DNA from: Lawsonibacter sp.
GTDB lineage: Bacteria; Bacillota; Clostridia; Oscillospirales; Oscillospiraceae
Assembly (NCBI GenBank): GCA_022798855.1
Contig: JAAWNI010000060.1
Location: 1-11,103, forward strand
Length of the DNA stretch: 11,103 bases
Direction of reading: 5' to 3'
Positions 1 through 7,940 of this stretch are shown in pieces. Both the position numbers and the translations under genes were made by a program. The notes beneath the pieces were generated by a model. It made no database searches and was not told the origin of the DNA. It was given only the letters and a program-made list of their open reading frames with translations. Position 1 is the first letter of the stretch. Every line of letters starts with the position of its first letter.

Positions 1-3
1 CTC

Positions 4-114
4 GCAAGGCAAAAAATCGCGGGAATCCTTTGTGGATTTCAAGATTTTTTAACGCCGCAGGGCGGCAAAAGTACCGTTCAGACGGTCGTTTGAGATTGTG
101 AATACAGGTTCTAA
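4..114. repeat. Composite palindromic repeat, left copy
   Basis: Positions 4-68 match 11039-11103 in direct orientation with only three mismatches (19, 21 and 60). Within this part, arms 11-18 and 43-50 and inner arms 24-28 and 34-38 form an A/T-rich hairpin, and a GC-rich outer arm lies near 57-68. Positions 99-114 are an exact 16-base inverted match to 10983-10998. A small hairpin (arms 73-77 and 82-86) lies in the linker. The block follows the left operon, as its counterpart follows the right operon. It is probably a dispersed intergenic element of this genome and may also act as a bidirectional terminator. The left edge is cut by the window. Confidence 0.8.
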
Positions 115-119
115 GAATC

Positions 120-154
120 ACCGGGCCCCCGTCTGGAATTGGACGGGGCCCGGT
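120..154 (-). terminator. GC-rich hairpin terminator after the left operon
   Basis: Arms 120-133 and 142-154 pair over about 12 GC-rich bases with one bulged C and a short loop. The hairpin starts 35 bases after the stop codon of the last left-operon gene. The tract that follows on the minus strand is only moderately T-rich, so it is a plausible but not ideal intrinsic terminator. Confidence 0.6.
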
Positions 155-188
155 GGATACGAAAGAGCGGAAGCTATTATCAGGCCTT

Positions 189-872
189 TTATTTGCCTTT
201 CTTCTTGTAAGCCACCCGATACACGCCCAGGGACAGCAGAATGACCACGACCATCAGAATGGACTGAATCGAGGAGTAGACGGAACCGAGCGCAACGGCG
301 AACACGATTGCCAGCGCCACGGGAAGCGCGGCCACCTTTATATTTTTCAGCACAACCGGGATCACCATCGGGCCCACCAAAGCGGGGAACATATTGTCAA
401 AGGCGGGGGCGACCACCGGATTTGTGAGCAGCGGGGTCATCAAGGGGGCCAGGAACAGCATCCCGCAGAACACGATGAGGGTGGTGACAAAGGAGGAGGC
501 GGCCACCGCGATGATGGACACGACTCTGCCCTTCTCGCTGCCCTCCTCACACTCCATGATGTTCATGGCGTTGAGGGCGGCGGGCAGCTTCATGTTCTGG
601 ATATTGCCGGTGGAGGAGGCCAGGTAGACGGCGCCAGGGCCGATGATGGGGGACATGGACAGCTTCTCACACACGCCGGTGATCGCGAAAATGAGCATGA
701 TGGGCGCGGCGGCCTTGAAGGTGAGCGCCAGATCCACCTTCAGGTGGAACACCGTACAGACGGCGGCTGGAACCAGAAGGAAAAACACCCAGACGATCAC
801 TGTGCTCAGGCGGCCCATGCGGTGGATTTTGGCGTCAAAGGGGGATAAGGTATTAGACATCGGTTGTTTCAT
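189..872 (-). CDS. Small polytopic membrane protein, partner of the DUF5058 protein (left copy)
   Basis: A 227-residue hydrophobic protein with about five or six likely membrane segments (roughly 21-42, 55-66, 116-145, 158-173, 180-196, 203-218) and a basic C-terminus ending KKKGK. I do not recognise a named family. It is clearly homologous to the protein at 10297-10965: both share a TGN(I/L)xNMKxPAA(L/I)NAM motif (residues 88-103 here) and a SIIAVAxSxFVTTLIVFxGM stretch (119-138). The ATG at 872 is chosen because GGGAGG lies 8 bases upstream; a GTG directly before it is the alternative. The stop codon of the preceding DUF5058 gene abuts this ribosome site, suggesting coupled translation. It is the last gene of the capA-M20-DUF5058 operon. 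A role as a subunit of a two-protein transporter is inferred from context only. Confidence 0.8.
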   Translation of the reverse strand: MKQPMSNTLSPFDAKIHRMGRLSTVIVWVFFLLVPAAVCTVFHLKVDLALTFKAAAPIMLIFAITGVCEKLSMSPIIGPGAVYLASSTGNIQNMKLPAALNAMNIMECEEGSEKGRVVSIIAVAASSFVTTLIVFCGMLFLAPLMTPLLTNPVVAPAFDNMFPALVGPMVIPVVLKNIKVAALPVALAIVFAVALGSVYSSIQSILMVVVILLSLGVYRVAYKKKGK

Positions 873-888
873 CACAGTTTCCTCCCGT

Positions 889-1602
889 TTACAGAATGGC
901 GGTGATCAGGCAGGCCGCGGCCATGCCGGCGATCATGCTCAGTGAAAAGGCGAATTCTTTCAGGACCGGGGCCCGTTTACCCACCGCGTTCAGCCCGATC
1001 ATTACCAGTGCGGATACCACAATGGCGGCCATGGACGGGATGTTTGTTACATCCGCGAGGTAGGGGGCGGACAGGGTCGCCATCATGCCCAGGAACATGA
1101 TATTGGGGATTACCTTGCCAAAGCTGTTAGGATTTGTGGTGACTGACTGCATTTTGGAGTCAAACCTGCGCAGCAGCAGGGCGGACAGGCTGGACAAGAA
1201 CACCCCCAGCGTCACCACCCACAGCAAGGACCCGAATACGTCGGGGGAGAAGTCGGCGCTGCCCAGGCTGTCGAAGCCGAAAGAGGTCACCGCCATATTC
1301 GCGGCCAGAGTCTCATAAGTGGCGGAGCCAATCACAGACAGGCGCAGCCAGGGGAAAAATTTCCCCAGGGCCGGCAGGAGGATCATGTAGCTGATGATGA
1401 TGGGCAGGGAGGGGACAATGGAGAACACCGCGCTGCTTTTGACTACCTTCACCAGGTCGGCTTTGCTCAGCCCCATCTCCAGGGCCTGCTTCCAGGCCAC
1501 CCGGAAAAAGACCGCCGCCTGCACCAATACCACTAAGATCGCCAAGCCACAGAAAATTGCCATGGCCGGGCTGTTGGCTACATGGGAATAAAGCTTATCC
1601 AT
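889..1602 (-). CDS. DUF5058 family membrane protein (left copy)
   Basis: A 237-residue membrane protein that I assign to DUF5058 from its overall pattern; the function of that family is unknown. It has about six hydrophobic stretches (near 12-34, 57-79, 85-104, 122-145, 163-178, 190-205, with a last one at 217-236). Two blocks are almost unchanged from the paralogue at 9569-10282: SSAxFSIVPSLPI (56-68) and FPWLRLSVxGSATYET (83-98). The paralogue has exactly the same length. GGAGG lies about 9 bases before the ATG. The gene starts 21 bases after the M20 stop, and its own stop lies just before the ribosome site of the partner gene, so the order M20, DUF5058, partner is tightly kept. Membrane location is clear; transport of the M20 substrate or product is inferred. 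Confidence 0.85.
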   Translation of the reverse strand: MDKLYSHVANSPAMAIFCGLAILVVLVQAAVFFRVAWKQALEMGLSKADLVKVVKSSAVFSIVPSLPIIISYMILLPALGKFFPWLRLSVIGSATYETLAANMAVTSFGFDSLGSADFSPDVFGSLLWVVTLGVFLSSLSALLLRRFDSKMQSVTTNPNSFGKVIPNIMFLGMMATLSAPYLADVTNIPSMAAIVVSALVMIGLNAVGKRAPVLKEFAFSLSMIAGMAAACLITAIL

Positions 1603-1623
1603 TCTTTCTTACCTCCTGCCGCG

Positions 1624-3036
1624 TCAAAAACTACCGGCTTTTACATCCGTGGGGATCAGGGTCTGATACTCGGCTCCACCCTTGGCCCGCTCCATATCGG
1701 CCCGGGCGCTGTCCACAAGCTGGGGCTGTTCCATCAGATCCAGGGCGGTCCGGGCCAGCACCATAGCCGCCCCGGCCATGCCCCGGTGGGCGATGGCGGA
1801 CTTTCCCTGGGCCACCGCCAGCCAGCTGTGGGCCGGGGTGCCCAGGGCAAAGCAGGCGGAGCCAAACCACGCGGTAGGCACGTTCCAGCTCACATCCCCC
1901 ACGTCGGTGGAGCCGGTTTTCAGCGGCATGGGCGGGACGCAGACGTCGGCCATGGCCCCCTGGAACAGCTCCTGGCCCTTTTCTCCCAGCAGCTTCACCG
2001 CCATGGCCTGGTAGGTCTTCCAGTCCCCCGGATCACCAACCTCGTGGAACCTTTGGGCATAGGCCAGTTCCTCCTCCGTGTAGGAGAGGGGGAAGACCTC
2101 CTGCATGTGCCTGTAGACCAGGCCGTCCAGGGTCTTGTTCTGGAGCACGTCGGCGTAGGAGCTGACCACCTGGATATCCACCTGCGTCTCGGTCATCAGG
2201 GCCGCCCCCCGGGCGATGTTGTGGACCCGCTGGGCCAGCTCATAGACCTGGCCGGTGCGGGGGGCCCGGACGGAGTAGAGCACCTGGGCGTGGGCCTGGA
2301 CCACATTGGGGGCGTCCCCGCCGGTATCGGTGACGGCATAGTGGACCCGGGCCTCCGGGAGCATATGCTCCCGCATATAGTTGACCCCCACATTCATCAG
2401 CTCCACCGCGTCCAGAGCCGACCGGCCCAGGTGGGGGGCTGCGGCGGCGTGGGCGGATTTCCCGGTAAAATTGTAAATAATCCGGGCGTTGGCCAGGGAG
2501 GAGACAGAGGCGAAGGTGGCCGAGTAGGGATGCCAGGCCAGGCACACATCGCAGTCCTCAAAGCAGCCCTCCCGGACCATGAAGGCCTTGCCCGCGCCCC
2601 CCTCCTCGGCGGGGCAGCCGTAGTAGATGACGGTGCCCTGGCAGGGGTGCTCCAGCAGGTAGTCCTTCACCGCCACCGCGGCCTGCATGCAGCCCGCCCC
2701 CAGCAGGTGGTGGCCGCAGCCGTGGCCGGGCGCCCCCGGATTTTCCGGCTCAGGGCGTGTGAGGTCCGCCTTTTGGGACAGCTGGGGCAGGGCGTCAAAC
2801 TCCCCCAGCAGGCCGACCACCGGCCGGCCGCTCCCCGCTTTCGCCCGGAAGGCGGTGGGGATGCCCCCCAGGTCCTCCTCGATCTCAAAGCCCTCCCGGC
2901 GCAGCAGGTCCTTTTGCAGCTGGGCGGACTGAAATTCCTGGTAGCGCATCTCCGCGAATCCCCAGATTTGGTCCGCGGCCTGCTCAAACTGTTCCTTTTT
3001 GCCCTGGATCAGGGCCTCCAGCAGCTCATAGTTCAT
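1624..3036 (-). CDS. M20 family amidohydrolase, AbgB-like (left copy)
   Basis: A 470-residue cytoplasmic metallohydrolase with no signal peptide. It resembles E. coli AbgB (about 480 residues), which with AbgA cleaves p-aminobenzoyl-glutamate. Visible M20 elements are HGCGHH (105-110), the EE pair at 144-145, WHP (168-170), the AHAAAAPHLGRSALDA block of the dimerisation domain (195-210), STDVGDVSW (376-384) and GTPAHSW (399-405). By family analogy, likely metal ligands are C107, H109, E145, H169 and H403, with E144 as general base. The start at 3036 is set by AAGGAGGA 7 bases upstream; this ribosome site overlaps the capA stop, so translation is probably coupled. No AbgA-like or AbgT-like gene is present. 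The substrate is probably an amide or N-acyl amino acid type compound, otherwise unknown. Confidence 0.92.
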   Translation of the reverse strand: MNYELLEALIQGKKEQFEQAADQIWGFAEMRYQEFQSAQLQKDLLRREGFEIEEDLGGIPTAFRAKAGSGRPVVGLLGEFDALPQLSQKADLTRPEPENPGAPGHGCGHHLLGAGCMQAAVAVKDYLLEHPCQGTVIYYGCPAEEGGAGKAFMVREGCFEDCDVCLAWHPYSATFASVSSLANARIIYNFTGKSAHAAAAPHLGRSALDAVELMNVGVNYMREHMLPEARVHYAVTDTGGDAPNVVQAHAQVLYSVRAPRTGQVYELAQRVHNIARGAALMTETQVDIQVVSSYADVLQNKTLDGLVYRHMQEVFPLSYTEEELAYAQRFHEVGDPGDWKTYQAMAVKLLGEKGQELFQGAMADVCVPPMPLKTGSTDVGDVSWNVPTAWFGSACFALGTPAHSWLAVAQGKSAIAHRGMAGAAMVLARTALDLMEQPQLVDSARADMERAKGGAEYQTLIPTDVKAGSF

Positions 3037-3049
3037 CTTTGCTTCCTCC

Positions 3050-4369
3050 TTATTCCTCAATGATATCCCCGGGCTCCCGGGGCATTAAAATTTTCCTCCA
3101 CACAGTCCGCTCCAGCCTGGGCAGGTCCCGCCGCTCCTCCGGCGTCAGGCCGCATCCTTCCGGGTCGTCCAGCACCTGGCGGAAGGGAAGCAGGCGGCAG
3201 TCGTACCGGTCTTCTTCCAACTCCCGGCAGCGGATGTACACCGGCTTCACCCGCAGCTTATCCAGACAGACCTGGGCGGCTCCCGACTCGCCCCTCCCCT
3301 TGACCAGGTCGAAGCGCACCACGTAGGTCAGCTTGGAGTTGCGGGTCAGGGGGTGGTAGCTGACAAAATCCCCCAGGGAATAGATGATCAGGTGCTCCCG
3401 GCCATTTGCGTCCGCATAGCGCTCCATGGGCTGGCTCACATGGGGGTGGGACCCCAGAACCACATCCACACCCATTTCCGTCAGCCTGTGGCCGGCCTGG
3501 ATGATGTTCTGGTGGGGGTACATCTCAAACTCCCAGCCCCAGTGGACGCTGGCGATGATGGCGTCCGCGCCCCGCTCCTTGGCCAGGCGCACATGGCGCT
3601 CAACAAGGGAGAGGTCCGGGTGTTCATCGTTGAAGCGCACCTCGTTGATGAGGTGCTTTTTTTCGTACTCGTTGCCGTTCATGTCACAGGTGTAGGACAG
3701 AAGCGCGATTTTAATTCCATCCCGCTCCACAATCAGCACATCCTCCTGCTCCTCTGGGGAGCGGTTTGTGCCGGAATGGAGCGCCCCCCGGCGCTCCAGG
3801 CAGTCCAGGGTGTCCAGCAGCCCCTGCTCCCCATAGTCATAACAGTGGTTGTTGGCGGTGGAGAAGTAGTCGATGCCCTGTCCCGCCGCCTGGAAGCGGT
3901 CCATCATCTGTTCTGGGATATTCATTTTGGGCGGATACCCGATCACCTGGTTCCGCCCGGCCGGGGCGGAGGGGCAGATGGCGGACTCCAGGTTGGCGCA
4001 GGTAAACACACCCTCAAAGTAAAAGCCCCGGATGCCGTCAAACAGGAATTCGGTATCCTCATAGGTAAAGCAGTCCACCGCCATCAGGTCGCCTGCGGCG
4101 GATATGGTGGTCCGCCCCGCCTCCTGGAACCCCTGGGGCAGGCGGAAGCTCAGGTCCTGCTGGGCAAAATAACCCTCGATGCCCGACCCCTTCTCCGCCC
4201 GCTCCAGCTGGCGGACCCAGCAGCGGTAGGCCCATTTCAGCTTTTCCAGCTTGTCGGTGGCCACCTGATACCGCCCCTTCACCGGCTGGGGATAGCGGAA
4301 CTGATTCCACATCACCACGCTGGCCGCTTTAGCCAAGAGGATGGCTTTCTTGGATGTCTTATACTTCAT
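3050..4369 (-). CDS. CapA family metallophosphatase-like protein
   Basis: A 439-residue protein of the CapA/PgsA (PGA_cap) family, related to calcineurin-like metallophosphatases and named for poly-gamma-glutamate capsule proteins. Family motifs in order are GD (93-94), NLES (126-129), ANNHCYDYG (172-180), HWGWE (276-280), GSHPHVSQP (306-314) and SLGDF (331-335). The ATG at 4369 is preceded by GAGGGG at 5 bases; upstream in-frame codons lack a ribosome site. The N-terminus (MKYKTSKKAILLAKAASVV) is basic then mildly hydrophobic, but has no convincing signal peptide or anchor, unlike classic CapA. No capB or capC lies nearby. It is the first gene of the left operon, 13 bases ahead of the M20 gene, which suggests handling of a peptide or gamma-glutamyl compound rather than capsule. 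That role is inference. Confidence 0.88.
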   Translation of the reverse strand: MKYKTSKKAILLAKAASVVMWNQFRYPQPVKGRYQVATDKLEKLKWAYRCWVRQLERAEKGSGIEGYFAQQDLSFRLPQGFQEAGRTTISAAGDLMAVDCFTYEDTEFLFDGIRGFYFEGVFTCANLESAICPSAPAGRNQVIGYPPKMNIPEQMMDRFQAAGQGIDYFSTANNHCYDYGEQGLLDTLDCLERRGALHSGTNRSPEEQEDVLIVERDGIKIALLSYTCDMNGNEYEKKHLINEVRFNDEHPDLSLVERHVRLAKERGADAIIASVHWGWEFEMYPHQNIIQAGHRLTEMGVDVVLGSHPHVSQPMERYADANGREHLIIYSLGDFVSYHPLTRNSKLTYVVRFDLVKGRGESGAAQVCLDKLRVKPVYIRCRELEEDRYDCRLLPFRQVLDDPEGCGLTPEERRDLPRLERTVWRKILMPREPGDIIEE

Positions 4370-4405
4370 AGCGTCCCCTCTCTCTTCCTTGTATCTAACA
4401 CTATA

Positions 4406-4451
4406 TCGAAATCCTCCCCAGCCAGCCAGTCTGATCCAGACCAAATTTCGA
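4406..4451 (-). promoter_or_regulatory. Nested inverted repeats in the capA leader
   Basis: The outer arms tcgaaat (4406-4412) and atttcga (4445-4451) are exact 7-base inverted repeats. Inside them, gtctg (4429-4433) and cagac (4437-4441) form a second pair with a 3-base loop. The block lies 37 bases upstream of the capA start in the gap after the AraC terminator. It could be an operator or a leader hairpin of the left operon. I see no convincing -35/-10 pair here. Confidence 0.3.
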
Positions 4452-4475
4452 CCGATTCTCAACATGTTTCAAGCA

Positions 4476-4528
4476 AAAAGAGCGAGGAATCAAGAATCGC
4501 ACTTCGTTTCTTGATTCCTCGCTCTTTT
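4476..4528 (-). terminator. Strong intrinsic terminator after the AraC-GH39 gene
   Basis: The arms 4476-4496 and 4508-4528 are perfect 21-base inverted repeats around an 11-base loop. On the minus strand the stem begins 3 bases after the regulator's TAG stop and ends in CTCTTTTTGCTT, a typical T-tract. This should separate AraC-GH39 transcription from the capA operon downstream. The other strand also carries four T's, so it may work both ways. Confidence 0.88.
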
Positions 4529-4531
4529 GAG

Positions 4532-6748
4532 CTATTGATCGATCCGTTTGATCGACCAGAGCGCCGCTCCGTTCAGGGAGAGCGTCTGGACCAGCTCCAA
4601 TTCCCCTTCCACGGTTCTGTAATCCAGGACCACATCAGGATTGCTGGCCCGGCTCAGGTGGTCCAGAATATCCTGGTCCAGCTGGACCGCCATGTCGATT
4701 TTCACCCAGCTGCTGTAGGTACTTCCATGGTCCTTGTCCAGGTACAGCCGCTTCACCCGGTAGGTCCCGGGGGACAGCCCCCGGAGGCTCAGGCAGACCC
4801 GCCGGCTGTACCGGTCCTCCTGGAAGTCCTCCAGGGAGAAAAAGGGGTCGATATAGCAGGGATGCCACATCAGGACCTGGTACTCCCCCTCCTGGGACTG
4901 GGTGGCCAGGACCCCCGGCTCCTCCCATACCACCATGCCCCCCAGGCTCCTCAGCCACTGGGCGGCAAAAAACAGCGGGCGCTTGATGTCCTGATAGAGG
5001 TACAGGCTGAGGGGGTAGGTCAAATGCTCCATTTTTTCCGGCTCCGTCTGGCTCAGATTCAGGCGGATTCCATAGCCGGCCACATCCCGCCGGAGCATGA
5101 GCAGGGTATCCAGGATCAGGGCGGTCCGGTGGAACTTGCCCGACTCCACCAGCGACCGGCCGGTCAGGGTGTTCCACCCGATCAGATAGATGGGCGCCAT
5201 GCAGCCGTGTTCCTCCATCCAGCCCCGGACCCGGTTCATCTGGTTTTGGTGGTACCGCTTTTGGAACCGCTCATAGGAGAAGGCGTCCCCCGCCGGGGGA
5301 GTATCATTGGGGTCGGAGCTCATAACGATAAAATCGGTGAACTGCGGCCGCCCCTTCTCCTCCCCGGCGGCCCGCGTCCATTGGGGAGGCCGCTCCAGAT
5401 CCACGCACAGCCCGACTTTCCCGCCGGGCAGGCGCCCCCTCAGCAGTCCTGCCGCCTGGGCCAGGCCCTCCCCGGCCCCCGACGGCCCTCCATCCAGAGC
5501 GTAGAGCCAGCCCTCCAGCTCCCGCCGGCCAAACTGCCCCGCCAGCACCTCCAGCATATGCTCCAGGTTATCCCCTTCCGCCTCAAGATTTACAACGACC
5601 ATGGGCGTCAGCTCCATCCCCACCAGCTCCGCCAGCAGCTCCATATCATCATAGCGCTGGAGCAGGCCCTTCTGGCGCTTCCGAAACAGTCCGGATATCA
5701 GAACATGGGTAAATCCAATGCGCCGCCGCGCCTCCCGAATCTGGCGGCGCGCGCTTTCCCGCAGGGCGGAGTCCAGCTCCCCCACGTCCAACACGAGGGG
5801 GGGCAGGCCCAAGGGGGCCGGCCGGCCCGGCAGGTCCACCTGGAGCCGCGCGCCGGCCCCCTGGGGCTGATGCTGATAGCGCTCCACAAACCTGGCCAGC
5901 AGCTCCAGCGAATCCTCCGCGCCGGCTTCCAGCCAAAAGGTTTTGGCCGGTTCCGGCCGGGGGGCCGCCTGCCGGCGGTACTGGGCCGGGGAGCAGTCAA
6001 AGCTGCGGCGGAAATACTGGTTAAAGGACTTAACACTGGAAAAGCCGTTATTAAGCGCCAAACGGGTAATGGAGTCCCGCGTATAAAGCAGCTCCCGCCG
6101 CGCACTTTCCAGCCGGAGGGCGGTAAGATATTCCACAAAGGTCATATTTAGCTCCTTGCGGAACAGGCGGGCCAAATGGGCGTCCGACAGGTAAAACCCC
6201 GCCGATACGGATTCCAGGGTCATGGGTTCCCGAAAATTGCGGTTCATGTACTCCAGTACAGGCTTGAGCCGCCCGCTTGCTTCGGCCAGGGAGGGCCGCC
6301 GGGCGTCAGAGCGGAAATGGAGGGACAGGGTATGAAGCAGCTGCATCAGCTCCGCTTGCACCAGCAGCGCATAGCCCTCCTCCCGCTGATAGCGGAGCAT
6401 AGCCGCGCGGACCACCCGCTGGCGGACCACATCGAACAGCGGCTGCGTCGCCGGATTGGACACCGTGGAGCAGCAGTAGTACCTGCCATGGGCATACTCC
6501 GGACAGACAAACTCCAGCCACGGCTGGTCCATGGACACCCACAAAAACACATTGGGGCCGGTGCTGTCCAGGATATAAACATCATTGTGGTTGATGACCG
6601 CGTAATGGCTCTGTGTCAAACTGCGGTTCTGCCCCGGGGTCTTTAACGCCACCTCGCCCCGCAGCACCAGTATGATGCTCAGGCCGCTGTTCATCTGGCT
6701 GCCGGAGCGCTCCACACTTCCCAGCGCGATTCGAATGGATTCCTCCAA
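4532..6748 (-). CDS. AraC family regulator fused to a GH39-like domain
   Basis: A 738-residue protein in three parts. Residues 20-90 look like the cupin-type sensory half of AraC proteins. Residues about 159-260 form the double helix-turn-helix, including FYLSDAHLARLFRKELNMTF and the second-helix region NNGFSSVKSFNQYFRRSF. Residues about 300-738 resemble the GH39-type TIM-barrel region found fused to AraC domains in clostridia. The usual GH39 nucleophile motif TEWN appears as IGWN (523-526), and no NEP acid/base motif is seen, so the barrel is probably a non-catalytic ligand sensor. I chose the TTG at 6748 because GGGAGGGG lies 6 bases upstream; an ATG 18 bases earlier (6766) lacks a ribosome site. 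It lies upstream of the capA operon but is separated by a terminator. It may control that operon, itself, or remote sugar genes. Confidence 0.85.
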   Translation of the reverse strand: MEESIRIALGSVERSGSQMNSGLSIILVLRGEVALKTPGQNRSLTQSHYAVINHNDVYILDSTGPNVFLWVSMDQPWLEFVCPEYAHGRYYCCSTVSNPATQPLFDVVRQRVVRAAMLRYQREEGYALLVQAELMQLLHTLSLHFRSDARRPSLAEASGRLKPVLEYMNRNFREPMTLESVSAGFYLSDAHLARLFRKELNMTFVEYLTALRLESARRELLYTRDSITRLALNNGFSSVKSFNQYFRRSFDCSPAQYRRQAAPRPEPAKTFWLEAGAEDSLELLARFVERYQHQPQGAGARLQVDLPGRPAPLGLPPLVLDVGELDSALRESARRQIREARRRIGFTHVLISGLFRKRQKGLLQRYDDMELLAELVGMELTPMVVVNLEAEGDNLEHMLEVLAGQFGRRELEGWLYALDGGPSGAGEGLAQAAGLLRGRLPGGKVGLCVDLERPPQWTRAAGEEKGRPQFTDFIVMSSDPNDTPPAGDAFSYERFQKRYHQNQMNRVRGWMEEHGCMAPIYLIGWNTLTGRSLVESGKFHRTALILDTLLMLRRDVAGYGIRLNLSQTEPEKMEHLTYPLSLYLYQDIKRPLFFAAQWLRSLGGMVVWEEPGVLATQSQEGEYQVLMWHPCYIDPFFSLEDFQEDRYSRRVCLSLRGLSPGTYRVKRLYLDKDHGSTYSSWVKIDMAVQLDQDILDHLSRASNPDVVLDYRTVEGELELVQTLSLNGAALWSIKRIDQ

Positions 6749-6802
6749 GCCGCTCCCCTCCCACATTGTTCAGCCAGGATATAACGGGCTTCCCGTATTC
6801 CC

Positions 6803-6860
6803 GGCGGCAAATTTTGAACGCCCCGCCCATCCGGCATTTTCAATTATGAATACCGGTTCT
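6803..6860 (-). repeat. Partial internal copy of the end repeat
   Basis: The stretch ccatccggcatttt (6828-6841) and the following gaata(c)nggttct core match, in inverted orientation, positions 10985-11018, and ggcggcaaa at 6803 matches the inverted 11028-11036. It lacks the 65-base A/T hairpin part of the end copies. It fills most of the 111-base gap between lysR and the AraC gene, and its last base is within the lysR stop codon. Confidence 0.7.
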
Positions 6861-7843
6861 CACCCCTCATAATCCGCCGGAAAGGGAATCTCAGAGAGGC
6901 ACCCGTAATACTTTTTCAGGCACTGAATGAACCGCTTGCAGATGGGGGACAGCTCCCGGTTTTTCAGGTAGATGTAGCAGAAGAAATTGCCGCTTTCGGG
7001 CCGGTCCCCGATCAGATCCTCTGGAATTGGGAAGGTGGCCAATCCCATATTGTCCTCCTGGCCCCGCACGTCCAGAAGCCCGAAGCTGAGATAGTCGGTG
7101 CGCAGCAGGACATCGTGGAGGGCGGCCCTGCTGGTGACATACACCACCTGCTGGACCCGGTCCCAGTCCAGCAGCTCCGCCGTTTCGCTAAGGTGTGTAT
7201 CCCCGACCAGGTTGTAGTTGCTCCAGGACTGGGACTCATACAGCACAAAGTTATACCGGTAAATATCCGCCCCCTGGACCGGCTGCCCCAGGCTTAGTAG
7301 GGGGTGGCCGCTGCGGGCCAGCAGATAGCCCCTGGAGCTGCACAGCCTGCGGCAGGCAATGCGCTTGATCTCCAAAATACGCGCCACGTCCTTCCAGTTC
7401 CCGCGGTCCAGCAGCAGGACGCCGACGTCCGCCGCGTTGGTGTAGATATCGCTGATGACCTGGTCATTGGTGGTTTCGCGGAAGACGCAGCGCAGCTTCT
7501 TGCCCTCCATCTCCTGGAGCATCCGGACAAAGGCGTCAAAGGGGTGGCTGCAAGTGCGGCTGGATATCCGGAGCTGCTCATATTCCAGATGGGAGTGAAA
7601 CATGCTCTGGAAGTTGTCGATGTTCCGCTGTAAATCCTTGCCCATGTTGATAAACAGCCGGCCGCTCTCGGTGAGGGTGATGCCCCGTTTGCTCCGGGTA
7701 AATAAGGAGATTTGAAATTCATTCTCCATCTCCTTCACGATTTTGCTCAGATAGGGCTGGGACAAATGGAGGTTTTCCGCCGCCCGGGAGATAGAGCCGT
7801 ACTTTTCGATCTCAATGATGTATTTCAACGCCTGTAGATTCAT
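6860..7843 (-). CDS. LysR family transcriptional regulator
   Basis: A 327-residue LysR-type protein. Residues 1-60 are a typical winged helix-turn-helix beginning MNLQALKYIIEIEKYGSISR, with SRAAENLHLSQPYLSKIVKE as the DNA-binding helices and FTRSKRGITLTESG as the wing. A linker helix spans about 61-88, and residues about 90-310 form the periplasmic-binding-like effector domain. The ATG at 7843 is chosen because LysR proteins begin at exactly this motif. An in-frame ATG at 7915 and a GTG/TTG region further upstream would add an unusual N-terminal tail. The gene is divergent from the right M20 gene with a 158-base shared region holding a consensus promoter and an inverted repeat. It most likely controls the right cassette and itself; the effector may be the M20 substrate or product, which is inferred. 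Confidence 0.92.
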   Translation of the reverse strand: MNLQALKYIIEIEKYGSISRAAENLHLSQPYLSKIVKEMENEFQISLFTRSKRGITLTESGRLFINMGKDLQRNIDNFQSMFHSHLEYEQLRISSRTCSHPFDAFVRMLQEMEGKKLRCVFRETTNDQVISDIYTNAADVGVLLLDRGNWKDVARILEIKRIACRRLCSSRGYLLARSGHPLLSLGQPVQGADIYRYNFVLYESQSWSNYNLVGDTHLSETAELLDWDRVQQVVYVTSRAALHDVLLRTDYLSFGLLDVRGQEDNMGLATFPIPEDLIGDRPESGNFFCYIYLKNRELSPICKRFIQCLKKYYGCLSEIPFPADYEG

Positions 7844-7867
7844 GGAGCATCTCTTCTCTCTAAACGC

Positions 7868-7891
7868 TGCCATAACCAATTCGTTATGGCA
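7868..7891. promoter_or_regulatory. Candidate LysR operator
   Basis: The arms tgccataac (7868-7876) and gttatggca (7883-7891) are a perfect 9-base inverted repeat around 6 bases. The ATAAC-N6-GTTAT core resembles LysR-type binding sites (a T-N12-A variant of the usual T-N11-A). It lies between the lysR start codon and its promoter, about 110 bases before the right M20 start, fitting both autoregulation and activation of the divergent operon. Confidence 0.6.
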
Positions 7892-7940
7892 AGATAGATA
7901 ACTCGTATTTTTCATCAAATTTCTTCCGTGATATATTTTA

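Noticed and set aside
1582..3063. Plus-strand open frame of 493 codons
   Set aside because: It is antisense to the left M20 gene, which has all family motifs and a perfect ribosome site.
3353..6151. Plus-strand open frame of 932 codons
   Set aside because: It lies opposite the CapA and AraC-GH39 genes, has low-complexity Pro/Gly/His-rich sequence typical of GC-rich antisense frames, and crosses the terminator between them.
4532..6748. An active glycoside hydrolase
   Set aside because: The expected nucleophile glutamate is replaced by glycine in the IGWN motif and no acid/base motif is visible.
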